The position numbers and the translations under genes are program-made. 64,000 nucleotides of DNA from Pseudomonas moraviensis (GTDB lineage: Bacteria; Pseudomonadota; Gammaproteobacteria; Pseudomonadales; Pseudomonadaceae). The stretch spans positions 5,254,501 to 5,318,500 of the forward strand of contig NZ_LT629788.1 of NCBI RefSeq assembly GCF_900105805.1, written 5' to 3'. The notes beneath the pieces were generated by a model. That model had not been told where the DNA came from. It was given only the letters and a program-made list of their open reading frames with translations, and searched no databases. This document shows, piece after piece, positions 51,872 through 61,343 of the stretch (position 1 is its first letter; each line of letters opens with the position of its first letter).

Positions 51872-53683
51872 GTGATTGTTAGTCCCTGTAATGCAGCAAA
51901 AATGTCTGCCAAACGCATGCGAAGTGCTCTGGTAGCGGGTTCGGCGCTCCTGTGCCTGCTCAGCGCCGGTCAGCTTTGGGCGTTCAATCTTGACGACGTA
52001 TCGGCCAAGGCCAAAGAGCTGGCCGGGCAGAAGTTCGAAGCCCCGCGCAGCAACCTGCCGAACGAATTCCGCGAAATGAAGTTCGCGGACTACCAGAAGA
52101 TCCGCTTCCTCACCGAAAAGGCTGAGTGGGCCGATCAGAAGACGCCGTTCAAACTCTCCTTCTATCACCAGGGTATGCACTTCGATACGCCGGTGAAAAT
52201 CAATGAAATCACCGCGAACACCGTCTCGGAAATCAAATACGATCCGAGCCGCTTCGATTTCGGCGACCTGAAATTCGATCCGAAAGCCACCGAACAACTG
52301 GGCTATGCCGGTTTCCGTGTGCTGTACCCGATCAACAAGGCCGACAAGCAAGACGAGATCATGACCATGCTCGGCGCGAGCTACTTCCGCGTCGTCGGCA
52401 AGGGCCACACCTATGGTCTGTCGGCCCGTGGTCTGGCGATCGATACCGCGCTGCCGTCCGGTGAGGAATTCCCGCGTTTCCGCGAGTTCTGGATCCAGCA
52501 GCCCAAGCCCGGCGACAAGCACCTGGTGATCTTCGCCCTGCTCGATTCGCCGCGTGCCACCGGTGCCTATCGTCTGATCCTGCGTCCGGGCAGCGACACC
52601 ATCGTCGACGTCAAGGCGCAGATGTTCCTGCGTGACAAGGTCGGCAAACTGGGCATCGCGCCGCTGACCAGCATGTTCCTGTTCGGTGCCAACCAGCCGT
52701 CGAAAGTCCTCAACTACCGTCGTGAACTGCACGACTCCAGCGGTCTGTCGATCCATGCCGGCAACGGCGAGTGGATCTGGCGTCCGCTGAACAACCCGAA
52801 ACATCTGGCCGTGAGCAACTTCAGCGTCGAGAACCCGCGTGGTTTCGGTCTGCTGCAGCGTGGCCGCGACTTCAGCCACTACGAAGACCTCGACGATCGC
52901 TATGACAAGCGCCCAAGCGCCTGGATCGAGCCGAAGGGCGAGTGGGGCAAAGGCACCGTTGATCTGGTAGAGATTCCGACCGCCGACGAAACCAACGACA
53001 ACATCGTTGCGTTCTGGAGCCCGGAAAAAATGCCGGAGCCAGGCCAGCCGCTGGACTTCGCCTACCGCATGCACTGGACCATGGACGAAGCAGCGATCCA
53101 CGCGCCGGACAGCGCCTGGGTGGCGCAGACCCTGCGTTCGACCGGTGACGTCAAGCAATCGAACCTGATCCGTCAGCCGGATGGCAGCGTTGCCTATCTG
53201 GTCGACTTCGAAGGCCCGTCTCTGGCGGCCCTGACGCCGGACGCCGACGTGCGCAGTCAGGTCAGCGTCGGCGACAACGCCGAACTGGTCGAGAACAGTG
53301 TGCGCTACAACCCTGAAACCAAGGGCTGGCGCTTGACCCTGCGGATGAAGATCAAGGACGCCAGCAAGGCGACCGAGATGCGCGCTGCACTGGTTCAGCC
53401 AGTGGTTACCGCGGATCTGGCCAAATCGGTACCGGCCTCCAATTCGTCGGTCGCCAAGGCTGACAAGGTTGCCGCCAAGCAGCAGGAGAAGCTCGACAAG
53501 GAAGCCAAGGCCGCCGAAGCCAAACAGGCTGAAGCCAAGCCTGCAGCCGATGCCAAGGACAAGGCCAACAAAGACGCCAAGCAGCCAGTCGCTGCCGACG
53601 CGGCCCCAGCCACACCGGAATCGGCGCCGACTGAAGAAGTCCTGACCGAGACCTGGAGCTATCAGTTGCCTGCCGATGAGTAA
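51872..53683 (+). CDS. opgG: Glucan biosynthesis protein OpgG
   Basis: A 603-residue periplasmic protein needed for osmoregulated periplasmic glucan synthesis. The GTG at 51872 gives the Pseudomonas N terminus MIVSPCNA; GAGGG lies just before. Signal peptide about 1-37 (LWA cleavage). Family stretches: FNLDDVSAKAKELAG, KFEAPRSNLPNEFR, FGASYFRVVG-type core (MLGASYFRVVGKG) and FPRFREFWIQQPKPGDK. The region from about residue 525 is an Ala/Lys/Glu-rich low-complexity tail of about 75 residues, making it longer than E. coli OpgG (511). The stop overlaps opgH by 8 bases. Confidence 0.94.
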   Translation: MIVSPCNAAKMSAKRMRSALVAGSALLCLLSAGQLWAFNLDDVSAKAKELAGQKFEAPRSNLPNEFREMKFADYQKIRFLTEKAEWADQKTPFKLSFYHQGMHFDTPVKINEITANTVSEIKYDPSRFDFGDLKFDPKATEQLGYAGFRVLYPINKADKQDEIMTMLGASYFRVVGKGHTYGLSARGLAIDTALPSGEEFPRFREFWIQQPKPGDKHLVIFALLDSPRATGAYRLILRPGSDTIVDVKAQMFLRDKVGKLGIAPLTSMFLFGANQPSKVLNYRRELHDSSGLSIHAGNGEWIWRPLNNPKHLAVSNFSVENPRGFGLLQRGRDFSHYEDLDDRYDKRPSAWIEPKGEWGKGTVDLVEIPTADETNDNIVAFWSPEKMPEPGQPLDFAYRMHWTMDEAAIHAPDSAWVAQTLRSTGDVKQSNLIRQPDGSVAYLVDFEGPSLAALTPDADVRSQVSVGDNAELVENSVRYNPETKGWRLTLRMKIKDASKATEMRAALVQPVVTADLAKSVPASNSSVAKADKVAAKQQEKLDKEAKAAEAKQAEAKPAADAKDKANKDAKQPVAADAAPATPESAPTEEVLTETWSYQLPADE

Positions 53684-56246
53684 CTCACAAGTACAGCCAG
53701 AGACTCTGTCCGAGTATCTGGCGCATCTGCCGATGACCGACGAGCAACGCGCGGAACTCGCGGGTTGCCAGTCGTTCAGCGAGCTGCATGAACGCCTGTC
53801 GTCCTCGACATTCGACGCCCCTGCCGAAGCCGCCCAGGCCTCGGTGGGCAAGCGCCTGACCCTGAGCACCGCCGAAGAACTGGCCGAAGCGGAAATGCTG
53901 GTGCTGGACGCCAGCGGCCGGGTCAGCCTCAAGGCGACCCCGCCGATCCGCCGTACCAAGGTTGTGCCGGAGCCATGGCGCACCAATATTCTGGTGCGTG
54001 GCTGGCGTCGTCTGACCGGGCGCACCAACCCGCCGCAGCCGCCGAAGGACGCCAATGTCCTGCCGGCCGCGCGCTGGCGCACTGTCGGTTCGATCCGTCG
54101 CTACATCCTGTTGCTGCTGATGCTCGGCCAGACCATCGTTGCCGGCTGGTACATGAAAGGCATCATGCCGTATCAGGGCTGGTCGTTCGTCGATCTCGAT
54201 GAAGTGCTGCATCAACCGCTGCTGCAAACCGCCACGCAAGTGCTGCCGTATGCGCTGCAAACCAGCATCCTGATTCTGTTCGGGATTCTGTTCTGCTGGG
54301 TGTCCGCCGGTTTCTGGACCGCGCTGATGGGCTTCCTTGAGCTGCTCACCGGTCATGATAAATACCGTATCTCCGGGAAAAGCGCCGGTAACGAGCCGAT
54401 CCCGAAAGATGCGCGTACTGCGCTGGTGATGCCGATCTGCAACGAAGACGTGCCGCGTGTATTCGCCGGTCTGCGTGCAACGTTCGAATCGGTCGCCGCC
54501 ACTGGTGACCTGGATCGTTTCGACTTCTTCGTTCTCAGCGACAGTAACGACACCGATATCTGCGTTGCCGAGCAGCAGGCCTGGCTGGACGTCTGCCGCG
54601 AAGCCAAGGGCTTCGGCAAGATCTTCTATCGCCGCCGCCGCCGCCGTGTGAAGCGCAAGAGCGGCAACCTCGACGACTTCTGCCGTCGTTGGGGCGGTGA
54701 CTACAAGTACATGGTCGTGCTCGACGCCGACTCGGTGATGAGCGGCGAATGCCTGACCAGTCTGGTGCGCCTGATGGAAGCCACGCCGGACGCCGGGATC
54801 ATCCAGACCGCGCCGCGTGCGTCGGGCATGGACACCCTGTATGCGCGCATGCAGCAGTTTGCGACCCGCGTGTACGGTCCACTGTTCACTGCCGGCCTGC
54901 ACTTCTGGCAGTTGGGTGAATCCCACTACTGGGGTCACAACGCGATCATCCGCATGAAGCCGTTCATCGACCACTGCGCTTTGGCGCCGTTGCCGGGTAA
55001 AGGTGCGTTCTCCGGTGCGATCCTGTCCCACGACTTCGTTGAAGCCGCGCTGATGCGCCGTGCCGGTTGGGGCGTGTGGATTGCCTACGACCTGCCGGGC
55101 AGTTACGAAGAGTTGCCGCCGAACCTGCTCGACGAACTCAAGCGTGACCGTCGCTGGTGCCACGGCAACCTGATGAACTTCCGCCTGTTCCTGGTAAAAG
55201 GCATGCACCCGGTACACCGCGCGGTGTTCCTCACTGGCGTGATGTCCTACCTGTCGGCGCCGTTGTGGTTCTTCTTCCTGGTGCTGTCGACCGCGCTGCT
55301 GGCGGTGAACACGCTGATGGAGCCGCAGTACTTCCTCGAACCGCGTCAGCTCTATCCACTGTGGCCACAATGGCACCCGGACAAGGCGATTGCGCTGTTC
55401 TCGACGACCATCGTGCTGCTGTTCCTGCCGAAACTGTTGAGCATCATCCTGATCTGGGCCAAAGGCGCGAAAGAGTTCGGCGGCAAGTTCAAGGTGACCC
55501 TGTCGATGCTGCTGGAGATGCTGTTCTCCATGCTGCTGGCGCCGGTGCGGATGATTTTCCACACGCGTTTCGTCCTTGCCGCTTTCCTCGGCTGGGCCGC
55601 GACCTGGAACTCGCCGCAGCGTGACGACGACTCGACCCCGTGGAGCGAAGCGGTCAAGCGCCACGGCCCGCAGACCTTGCTGGGCTTCTGCTGGGCACTG
55701 CTGGTGATCTGGCTGAACCCGAGCTTCCTCTGGTGGCTGGTGCCGATCGTCGGTTCGCTGATGCTGTCGATCCCGGTGTCGGTGATCTCCAGCCGCGTCG
55801 GTCTGGGCCTGAAATCCCGTGACGAGAGCCTGTTCCTCATCCCTGAGGAATACAATCCGCCGCAGGCGCTGCTGGCAACTGATCAGTACACCCACGAAAA
55901 CCGTTATCACGCCCTCAACGACGGCTTCGTCCGCGCCGTGGTCGACCCGCAGCAGAACGCCCTGGCGTGCTCGCTGGCGACCTCGCGTCACGGCCAGGCC
56001 GAGCCGATCGAGTGGCTGCGTCAGGAACGGGTGCGTCACGCGATCAAGGTCGGCCCGTCCGGGCTGAGCAACCATGATCGCCTGCAACTGCTCAGCGACC
56101 CTGTTGCACTGGCACGCCTGCATGAGCAGGTCTGGGCCGAGGGTCTCGCCGAGTGGCTGGACGCTTGGCGCGCCTCGGTGAAAGCCGATCCGCATGCGCC
56201 GTTGCTGCCGCTGCGACCGGTGAGCCTGCAGGCTCAGCCGGCTTGA
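53676..56246 (+). CDS. opgH: Glucans biosynthesis glucosyltransferase OpgH
   Basis: An 856-residue inner-membrane family-2 glycosyltransferase that polymerises glucose from UDP-glucose into periplasmic glucans. N-terminal cytoplasmic region, TM segments around 145-240, catalytic domain with DADSVMSGECL, DFVEAALMRRAGWG and the QxxRW-equivalent KRDRRWCHGNL, then further TM segments (about 515-690). Its start overlaps opgG by 8 bases, so translation is coupled. Followed by a terminator. Confidence 0.95.
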   Translation: MSNSQVQPETLSEYLAHLPMTDEQRAELAGCQSFSELHERLSSSTFDAPAEAAQASVGKRLTLSTAEELAEAEMLVLDASGRVSLKATPPIRRTKVVPEPWRTNILVRGWRRLTGRTNPPQPPKDANVLPAARWRTVGSIRRYILLLLMLGQTIVAGWYMKGIMPYQGWSFVDLDEVLHQPLLQTATQVLPYALQTSILILFGILFCWVSAGFWTALMGFLELLTGHDKYRISGKSAGNEPIPKDARTALVMPICNEDVPRVFAGLRATFESVAATGDLDRFDFFVLSDSNDTDICVAEQQAWLDVCREAKGFGKIFYRRRRRRVKRKSGNLDDFCRRWGGDYKYMVVLDADSVMSGECLTSLVRLMEATPDAGIIQTAPRASGMDTLYARMQQFATRVYGPLFTAGLHFWQLGESHYWGHNAIIRMKPFIDHCALAPLPGKGAFSGAILSHDFVEAALMRRAGWGVWIAYDLPGSYEELPPNLLDELKRDRRWCHGNLMNFRLFLVKGMHPVHRAVFLTGVMSYLSAPLWFFFLVLSTALLAVNTLMEPQYFLEPRQLYPLWPQWHPDKAIALFSTTIVLLFLPKLLSIILIWAKGAKEFGGKFKVTLSMLLEMLFSMLLAPVRMIFHTRFVLAAFLGWAATWNSPQRDDDSTPWSEAVKRHGPQTLLGFCWALLVIWLNPSFLWWLVPIVGSLMLSIPVSVISSRVGLGLKSRDESLFLIPEEYNPPQALLATDQYTHENRYHALNDGFVRAVVDPQQNALACSLATSRHGQAEPIEWLRQERVRHAIKVGPSGLSNHDRLQLLSDPVALARLHEQVWAEGLAEWLDAWRASVKADPHAPLLPLRPVSLQAQPA

Positions 56247-56252
56247 TAAAGG

Positions 56253-56280
56253 AACCCCGCGATGTTGCGGGGTTTTTTTT
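56253..56280 (+). terminator. opgGH terminator
   Basis: AACCCCGC and GCGGGGTT (56253-56260, 56267-56274) form an 8-pair stem with a 6-base loop, followed by six T, right after the opgH stop. Confidence 0.92.
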
Positions 56281-56291
56281 GGCCTGCTGAA

Positions 56292-56471
56292 AAGCCCCTC
56301 ACCCTAGCCCTCTCCCGGAGGGAGAGGGGACTGACCGGGTTGGATATTCGAGATACGCCGACCTGAGATATCGAGTCGACCTCGGATTTGAACAGCATGA
56401 AGATCGGCTCCCTTTCCCCCTCGCCCCCTTGGGGGCGGTCCGACGTTTCGGGAGGGTTGGGGTGAGGGGGT
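56292..56471. repeat. Inverted CCCTCACCCTAGCCC-type repeat pair with elongated right arm
   Basis: AAAGCCCCTCACCCTAGCCC at 56291-56310 with CTCCCGGAGGGAG, and a right copy at about 56405-56471 (TTTCCCCCTCGCCCCCTTGG, later GGGTTGGGGTGAGGGGG) that carries an extra internal hairpin. With the opgH terminator this fills the 374-base gap before the next gene. Confidence 0.75.
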
Positions 56472-56620
56472 AGCTGTTGATTGTTAAACAAATCGTCCAT
56501 TAAACCTTGTGCAAAAAAACGAGTGCGTTAGCATCCGTCCCCGAATTGGCGCACCCGGGCTTTTTTGCCTGTGACTGTTGGTTTTCGCGCCGCACACGCA
56601 ATGGTTTTGGGGACTTGAAG

Positions 56621-57418
56621 ATGAAGAAGTATCTGTCGATGCTGCTGGTCGGCGTCACGGCACTGGTTGCAGTCAATGCGGCGCAGGCCGGCGCTATCGA
56701 TGACGCGGTCAAGCGCGGCTCGCTGAAAGTCGGCATGGACCCGACCTACATGCCGTTCGAGATGACCAACAAACGCGGCGAAATCATCGGTTTCGAAGTC
56801 GATATCCTCAAAGCCATGACCAAGGCCATGGGCGTCAAGCTCGAGCTGGTCTCGACCGGTTACGACGGCATCATCCCGGCGCTGATGACCGACAAGTTCG
56901 ACATGATCGGCAGCGGCATGACCCTGACCCAGGAGCGCAATCTGCGCCTGAACTTCAGCGATCCGTTCATCGTCGTCGGCCAGACCCTGCTGATCCGCAA
57001 GGAGCTGGAAGGCACCATCAAGTCCTACAAGGACCTGAACACCGCCGACTACCGCATCACCTCCAAGCTCGGCACGACTGGCGAAATGGTCGCCAGGAAG
57101 CTGATCTCCAAAGCCAAGTACCACGGCTACGACAACGAGCAGGAGGCTGTGCTCGACGTTGTCAATGGCAAGGCTGACGCCTTCATCTACGACGCGCCGT
57201 ACAACGTCGTTGCCCTGAACAAAGTGGGGGCCGGCAAGCTGGTGTTCCTCGACAAGCCGTTCACCTACGAGCCGCTGGCCTTCGGTCTGAAGAAGGGCGA
57301 CTTCGACAGCCTCAACTTCATCAACAACTTCCTGCACCAGATCCACGAAGACGGCACCTACGATCGCATCCATGACAAGTGGTTCAAGAGCACCGAGTGG
57401 CTCAAGGACATGGAATAA
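56621..57418 (+). CDS. Polar amino-acid ABC transporter substrate-binding protein
   Basis: A 265-residue periplasmic binding protein: signal peptide 1-22 (AQA cleavage), then a family-3 solute-binding domain (LKVGMDPTYMPFEMTNKRGE, IGFEVDILKAMTKAMG, FDMIGSGMTLTQERNLRLNF, DAFIYDAPYNV). The family binds glutamate, glutamine, arginine or similar ligands; the exact substrate cannot be told. GGGGA lies before the ATG at 56621. Permease and ATPase follow, after a repeat in the 183-base gap. Confidence 0.9.
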   Translation: MKKYLSMLLVGVTALVAVNAAQAGAIDDAVKRGSLKVGMDPTYMPFEMTNKRGEIIGFEVDILKAMTKAMGVKLELVSTGYDGIIPALMTDKFDMIGSGMTLTQERNLRLNFSDPFIVVGQTLLIRKELEGTIKSYKDLNTADYRITSKLGTTGEMVARKLISKAKYHGYDNEQEAVLDVVNGKADAFIYDAPYNVVALNKVGAGKLVFLDKPFTYEPLAFGLKKGDFDSLNFINNFLHQIHEDGTYDRIHDKWFKSTEWLKDME

Positions 57419-57429
57419 GCCCGGTCACC

Positions 57430-57562
57430 TGTGGCGAGGGAGCTTGCTCCCGCTCGGCTGCGAAGCAGTCGTAAACCCGTTGACTGGTTTTGCCCGACGT
57501 TGCGCGGTGGCTGATTTCAGGGCCGCTTCGCAACCCAGCGGGAGCAAGCTCCCTCGCCACAG
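57430..57562. repeat. Inverted TGTGGCGAGGGAGC-type repeat
   Basis: TGTGGCGAGGGAGCTTGCTC at 57430-57449 faces its complement ending at 57561, between the binding-protein and permease genes. Such a hairpin could set different levels of binding protein and permease. Confidence 0.8.
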
Positions 57563-57601
57563 AGGCAGCGGGCACCCTGATCGTTATGGATTTAGCTTTT
57601 G

Positions 57602-58561
57602 ATGAAACAGAAAAAAGCCCAATGGCCCTGGCACGTCCTCACCGTGCTGGTGCTGGTCGGCCTGGCGGGCGCGTTGTATTACGCGACGTCGCTGATGTCC
57701 TACGAATGGCGCTGGAATCGCGTGCCGCAGTACTTCGCTTATCAAGCTGAAGAAACCCAGCGCGCCGCGGATATTTCCACCGTCACCGACTTGGTGCGCA
57801 AGGGCGGCAGTGCCGAGGTCACCCTGCGCAACGACGCCGGTGACGAGCAGAAGCTGACAGTCGACGAGAACAGCCTGCAATTCGCTCAGGGCGACGATGT
57901 TGCCGAAGGCGATGTCGTCGGCGTTACCCGGCACTGGGCGGCAGGGCCGCTGTTGTGGGGCCTGTGGACGACGTTGTGGCTCTCGCTGGTATCCGGCGTG
58001 CTCGGCTTGCTGATCGGTCTGGTCACTGGCCTGTGCCGGCTGTCGAGCAACCCCACCCTGCGCGATCTGTCGACCATCTACGTCGAGCTGGTACGCGGCA
58101 CGCCGCTGTTGGTGCAGATTTTCATTTTCTACTTCTTCATCGGCACGGTGATGAACCTGTCCCGCGAGTTCGCCGGGATCGCTGCGTTGTCGCTGTTCAC
58201 CGGCGCTTACGTGGCGGAGATCATCCGTTCCGGCGTGCAATCGATTGCCCGTGGTCAGAACGAGGCGGCGCGCTCGCTCGGTCTGAGCGCCGGCCAGTCG
58301 ATGCGCCACGTGGTCCTGCCGCAGGCGTTCAAGCGGGTGCTGCCGCCGCTGGCCGGGCAGTTCATCAGTCTGGTCAAGGACACGTCGCTGGTCTCGGTGA
58401 TCGCCATCACCGAGCTGCTGAAAAGCGGTCGGGAAGTCATCACCACCTCATTTTCGCCGTTCGAAATCCTGTTCTGCGTCGCCGGTCTGTACCTGTTGAT
58501 CAACCTGCCGCTGTCGAAAATCGCCAGTCGGCTTGAGCGGAGGCTCGCGCAAAGTGATTGA
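57602..58561 (+). CDS. Polar amino-acid ABC transporter permease with periplasmic insertion
   Basis: A 319-residue permease of the His/Glu/Gln/Arg (HisM/GltJK) type. The core from about residue 115 has five to six membrane segments and the EAA loop (ARSLGLSAGQSMRHVVLPQAFKRVLPPL). Before it lies TM1 (about 12-32) and a soluble stretch of about 80 residues (STVTDLVRKGGSAEVTLRND to GDDVAEGDVVGV) that should face the periplasm; typical family members are 215-250 residues. The start codon has no strong ribosome-binding site. It overlaps the ATPase gene by 8 bases. Confidence 0.88.
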   Translation: MKQKKAQWPWHVLTVLVLVGLAGALYYATSLMSYEWRWNRVPQYFAYQAEETQRAADISTVTDLVRKGGSAEVTLRNDAGDEQKLTVDENSLQFAQGDDVAEGDVVGVTRHWAAGPLLWGLWTTLWLSLVSGVLGLLIGLVTGLCRLSSNPTLRDLSTIYVELVRGTPLLVQIFIFYFFIGTVMNLSREFAGIAALSLFTGAYVAEIIRSGVQSIARGQNEAARSLGLSAGQSMRHVVLPQAFKRVLPPLAGQFISLVKDTSLVSVIAITELLKSGREVITTSFSPFEILFCVAGLYLLINLPLSKIASRLERRLAQSD

Positions 58562-59288
58562 AGTCCGCGATCTGGTAAAAGTCTTCGACACCCGTGGGCA
58601 AGTGGTGCGCGCGGTGGACAACGTCAGCACCACGGTGGCCAAGGGCGAAGTGCTGGTGGTGATCGGCCCGTCCGGTTCCGGCAAGTCGACCTTCCTGCGT
58701 TGCCTCAATGGTCTGGAAGAGTTCGATTCCGGCTCGGTGAGCATCGACGGCCTGCAACTGGCCGACGCGAAAACCGACGTCAATGCTTACCGCCGCGAAG
58801 TCGGCATGGTCTTCCAGCATTTCAATCTGTTCCCGCACATGACCGTGCTGGAAAACCTCTGTCTGGCGCAGAAAGTCGTGCGCAAGCGCGGCAAGAAAGA
58901 ACGCGAAGCCAAGGCCATGGCGTTGCTGGAAAAGGTCGGCATTGCGCAGAAGGCCCACGAGTTTCCGTCGCGCCTGTCCGGCGGTCAGCAGCAACGGGTG
59001 GCGATTGCCCGGGCGCTGGCGATGGAGCCGAAAGTCATGCTGTTCGACGAGCCGACCTCGGCCCTCGACCCGGAAATGGTCGGCGAAGTGCTCGACGTGA
59101 TGAAAAACCTGGCGGTAGAGGGCATGACCATGGTCTGCGTCACCCATGAGATGGGCTTCGCCCGGGAAGTGGCGGATCGGGTGCTGTTCTTCGATCACGG
59201 CAAATTGCTCGAAGATGCAGCGCCGGCGGAGTTCTTCGATGCACCGAAGGATCCGCGGGCTCAGGCCTTTCTAAGACAGGTTCTTTAA
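58554..59288 (+). CDS. Polar amino-acid ABC transporter ATP-binding protein
   Basis: A 244-residue ATPase (GlnQ/HisP family). Walker A GPSGSGKST (about 34-42), Q-loop VFQHFNLFPHMTV, signature LSGGQQQRVAIARAL, Walker B VMLFDEPTSALDPEM and H-loop MVCVTHEMGFA. The GTG at 58554 gives the family N terminus MIEVRDLVKVF and has GGAGG 11 bases upstream; a TTG at 58533 is less likely. The last gene of the transporter operon; a strong hairpin follows. Confidence 0.92.
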   Translation: MIEVRDLVKVFDTRGQVVRAVDNVSTTVAKGEVLVVIGPSGSGKSTFLRCLNGLEEFDSGSVSIDGLQLADAKTDVNAYRREVGMVFQHFNLFPHMTVLENLCLAQKVVRKRGKKEREAKAMALLEKVGIAQKAHEFPSRLSGGQQQRVAIARALAMEPKVMLFDEPTSALDPEMVGEVLDVMKNLAVEGMTMVCVTHEMGFAREVADRVLFFDHGKLLEDAAPAEFFDAPKDPRAQAFLRQVL

Positions 59289-59292
59289 CGGC

Positions 59293-59372
59293 AAAAAAGA
59301 TCGCAGCCTTCGGCAGCTCCTACAGGGTTTTGTGTGCACCTGTAGGAGCTGCCGAAGGCTGCGATCTTTTGT
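59293..59372. repeat. Inverted GATCGCAGCCTTCGGCAGC repeat, probable bidirectional terminator
   Basis: AAAAAAGATCGCAGCCTTCG and its complement ending in CTTTTG form a long stem between the convergent ABC ATPase and chemoreceptor genes; the flanking A- and T-runs suit termination on both strands. Same family as 31758-31835. Confidence 0.85.
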
Positions 59373-59382
59373 TTTTGGGCTG

Positions 59383-61299
59383 TTAAACCTTGAAGCGGCC
59401 CACCAGCATCTGCAGATGCGTGCCCAGCCGCGCCAGCTCAACGCTGGAGGCCGCGGTCTCTTCACTCGCCGCCGAGGTCTGATCCGACACATCGCGCACG
59501 TTCAGCACACTGCGGTTGATCTCTTCGGCCACGGCGCTCTGCTGCTCGGCGGCTGCGGCGATCTGCTGGTTCATCGCCTGAATCGCCGAGACGGTGCGGG
59601 TGATGCTTTCCAGTGAGCCACCGGCACGCCGGGTCAGTTCGACGCTGCTGTCGGTGAGGCTGCGGCTGTTGTCCATGATCGTCGCCACTTGCTGAGTGCC
59701 GTTTTGCAGGCCGACGATCAGCTCTTCGATCTCTTCCGTGGACTTCTGCGTGCGCTGGGCAAGGCTGCGCACTTCGTCGGCAACCACCGCGAAACCACGA
59801 CCCGCTTCACCGGCGCGGGCGGCCTCGATGGCGGCGTTGAGCGCCAGCAGGTTGGTTTGCTGGGCCACCGACTTGATCACGTCGAGCACGCTGCCGATCT
59901 TGTCGCTTTCGCGCTTGAGCTCGCCCATGGCTTCGGTGGAATGACCGACCTCGACCGCCAGGCGCTCGATCTGCGCGATGGCTTCGCCGACCACCTTGTC
60001 GCCCTCACGGGCCTGTTGGTCGGCGGCGACAGCAGCTTCCGAAGCTTCTTCAGCGTTGCGCGCGACTTCCTGCACGGTGGCGGCCATTTCGTTCATGGCG
60101 GTGGCGACCTGATCGGTCTCGACCTTCTGATTGTTGACGCCGGCGCTGGTCTGCTCGGTCACGGCCGAGAGTTCTTCGGCGGCGCTGGCGATCTGCGTTA
60201 CGCCGTCGCTGATGCCACCGATCAATTCGCGCAGGCCCTGGGTCATGCTTTGCATCGAGCGTTGCAACTGGCCGAGTTCGTCGCGACGCAGGGAGACCAG
60301 ATTGTGAGTCAGGTCGCCGGCCGCCACGCGTTCGGCCACTTTCAGGGTCTGGGTCAGCGGAATGATGATTTGCCGAGTGATGATCCACGCTGCCAGCAGA
60401 CCGAACACCAGCGCCAGCACGGTGGCGATCAGCAGCATGTTCTTGGCGTGGGCAGCGTCAGTGTCGCGCACCACGGTTTGCGATTCGGTGAGTTTCTTGC
60501 TGAGCGCCATGAGGATGTCGCCCTGAGCCGCCATGTTCGCCAGTGCGGCAGTGTTTTTCACCTGCGAGTCACGGAACTGAGCCACGGCTGCACGATAAGC
60601 CTTGAGCGAGTCGGTGGCTTGCTGCAGGTTGGCGATGTGCTGCTCCGGCACGCGGGTCGGTAGGCTTTCGAGGTTTTTCAGGGCGTTGTCGATGGCGGTC
60701 AGCGCCGGTTGCTCGGCGTCGGCCTTGCCGCTGTAGGTGTAGCCGCGCACTTGATAGCGCGCTTGCTGGAGCAATTTGCTCAGCTCGATCACCGCGTTGT
60801 ACTGCGCGACGCTGTCGCCCTGCAGCAGTGCACTTTCGACTTCGCCAACCCTGGCCACAGCATTGTCGGCGTTGGCGCCCAGCTTGCTGCGCGCATCTTC
60901 ACGCTGCACGGTGGCCTGGGTCATTTCGCCGAAGGCGCGCTTGTATTCGGCAACCGCAGCCAATTGCTGGTCGACCATCGCCACATCGGACGGCTGCTCG
61001 ATCATGCCGCGTGCCGATTGCAGACCGCTTTCGAGTTTGTTGAGGAATTCGTTGACCGCGCCCGGGCCCTGTTCGCCACGGCGCATGTCGTAGTCCATGC
61101 GCGCCAGGCGCAGGTCTTTGGTCAGCTCATTGAGGCTCGAGATGAAGCCGAGCTTGTCGCCGCGGCTGATGATGCCGCTCATGCCGGTCCAGCCGGTGAA
61201 AGTGATCAACAGCGTCAGTAACAGCACCAGGCCGAAACCGATGCCCAGCTTGCGTTTGACGCTGACGTTTCCAAGACTCTCGGCTAACCAACGGTACAT
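59383..61299 (-). CDS. HBM-type methyl-accepting chemotaxis protein (McpS-like)
   Basis: A 638-residue receptor: TM1 (about 18-40), a long helical periplasmic domain (about 45-285; LNELTKDLRLARMDYDMRRG, LLQQARYQVRGYTYSG), TM2 (about 286-306), HAMP (about 307-360) and a signalling domain with the conserved hairpin (AIEAARAGEAGRGFAVVADEVR). The helical bimodular (HBM) ligand domain with NELTKDLRLARxDY and YQVRGYTYSG resembles P. putida McpS, which senses TCA intermediates; the ligand is inferred. A good FliA promoter lies upstream. Confidence 0.87.
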   Translation of the reverse strand: MYRWLAESLGNVSVKRKLGIGFGLVLLLTLLITFTGWTGMSGIISRGDKLGFISSLNELTKDLRLARMDYDMRRGEQGPGAVNEFLNKLESGLQSARGMIEQPSDVAMVDQQLAAVAEYKRAFGEMTQATVQREDARSKLGANADNAVARVGEVESALLQGDSVAQYNAVIELSKLLQQARYQVRGYTYSGKADAEQPALTAIDNALKNLESLPTRVPEQHIANLQQATDSLKAYRAAVAQFRDSQVKNTAALANMAAQGDILMALSKKLTESQTVVRDTDAAHAKNMLLIATVLALVFGLLAAWIITRQIIIPLTQTLKVAERVAAGDLTHNLVSLRRDELGQLQRSMQSMTQGLRELIGGISDGVTQIASAAEELSAVTEQTSAGVNNQKVETDQVATAMNEMAATVQEVARNAEEASEAAVAADQQAREGDKVVGEAIAQIERLAVEVGHSTEAMGELKRESDKIGSVLDVIKSVAQQTNLLALNAAIEAARAGEAGRGFAVVADEVRSLAQRTQKSTEEIEELIVGLQNGTQQVATIMDNSRSLTDSSVELTRRAGGSLESITRTVSAIQAMNQQIAAAAEQQSAVAEEINRSVLNVRDVSDQTSAASEETAASSVELARLGTHLQMLVGRFKV

Positions 61300-61343
61300 G
61301 CGACCACTCCCTTCGGACCACTAAAATTGGACTTATAGGGGCT

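Noticed and set aside
53685..56195. Very long open frame opposite opgH (about 836 codons)
   Set aside because: Exactly antisense to opgH, with Arg/His/Gln-rich shadow composition and no recognisable domain.
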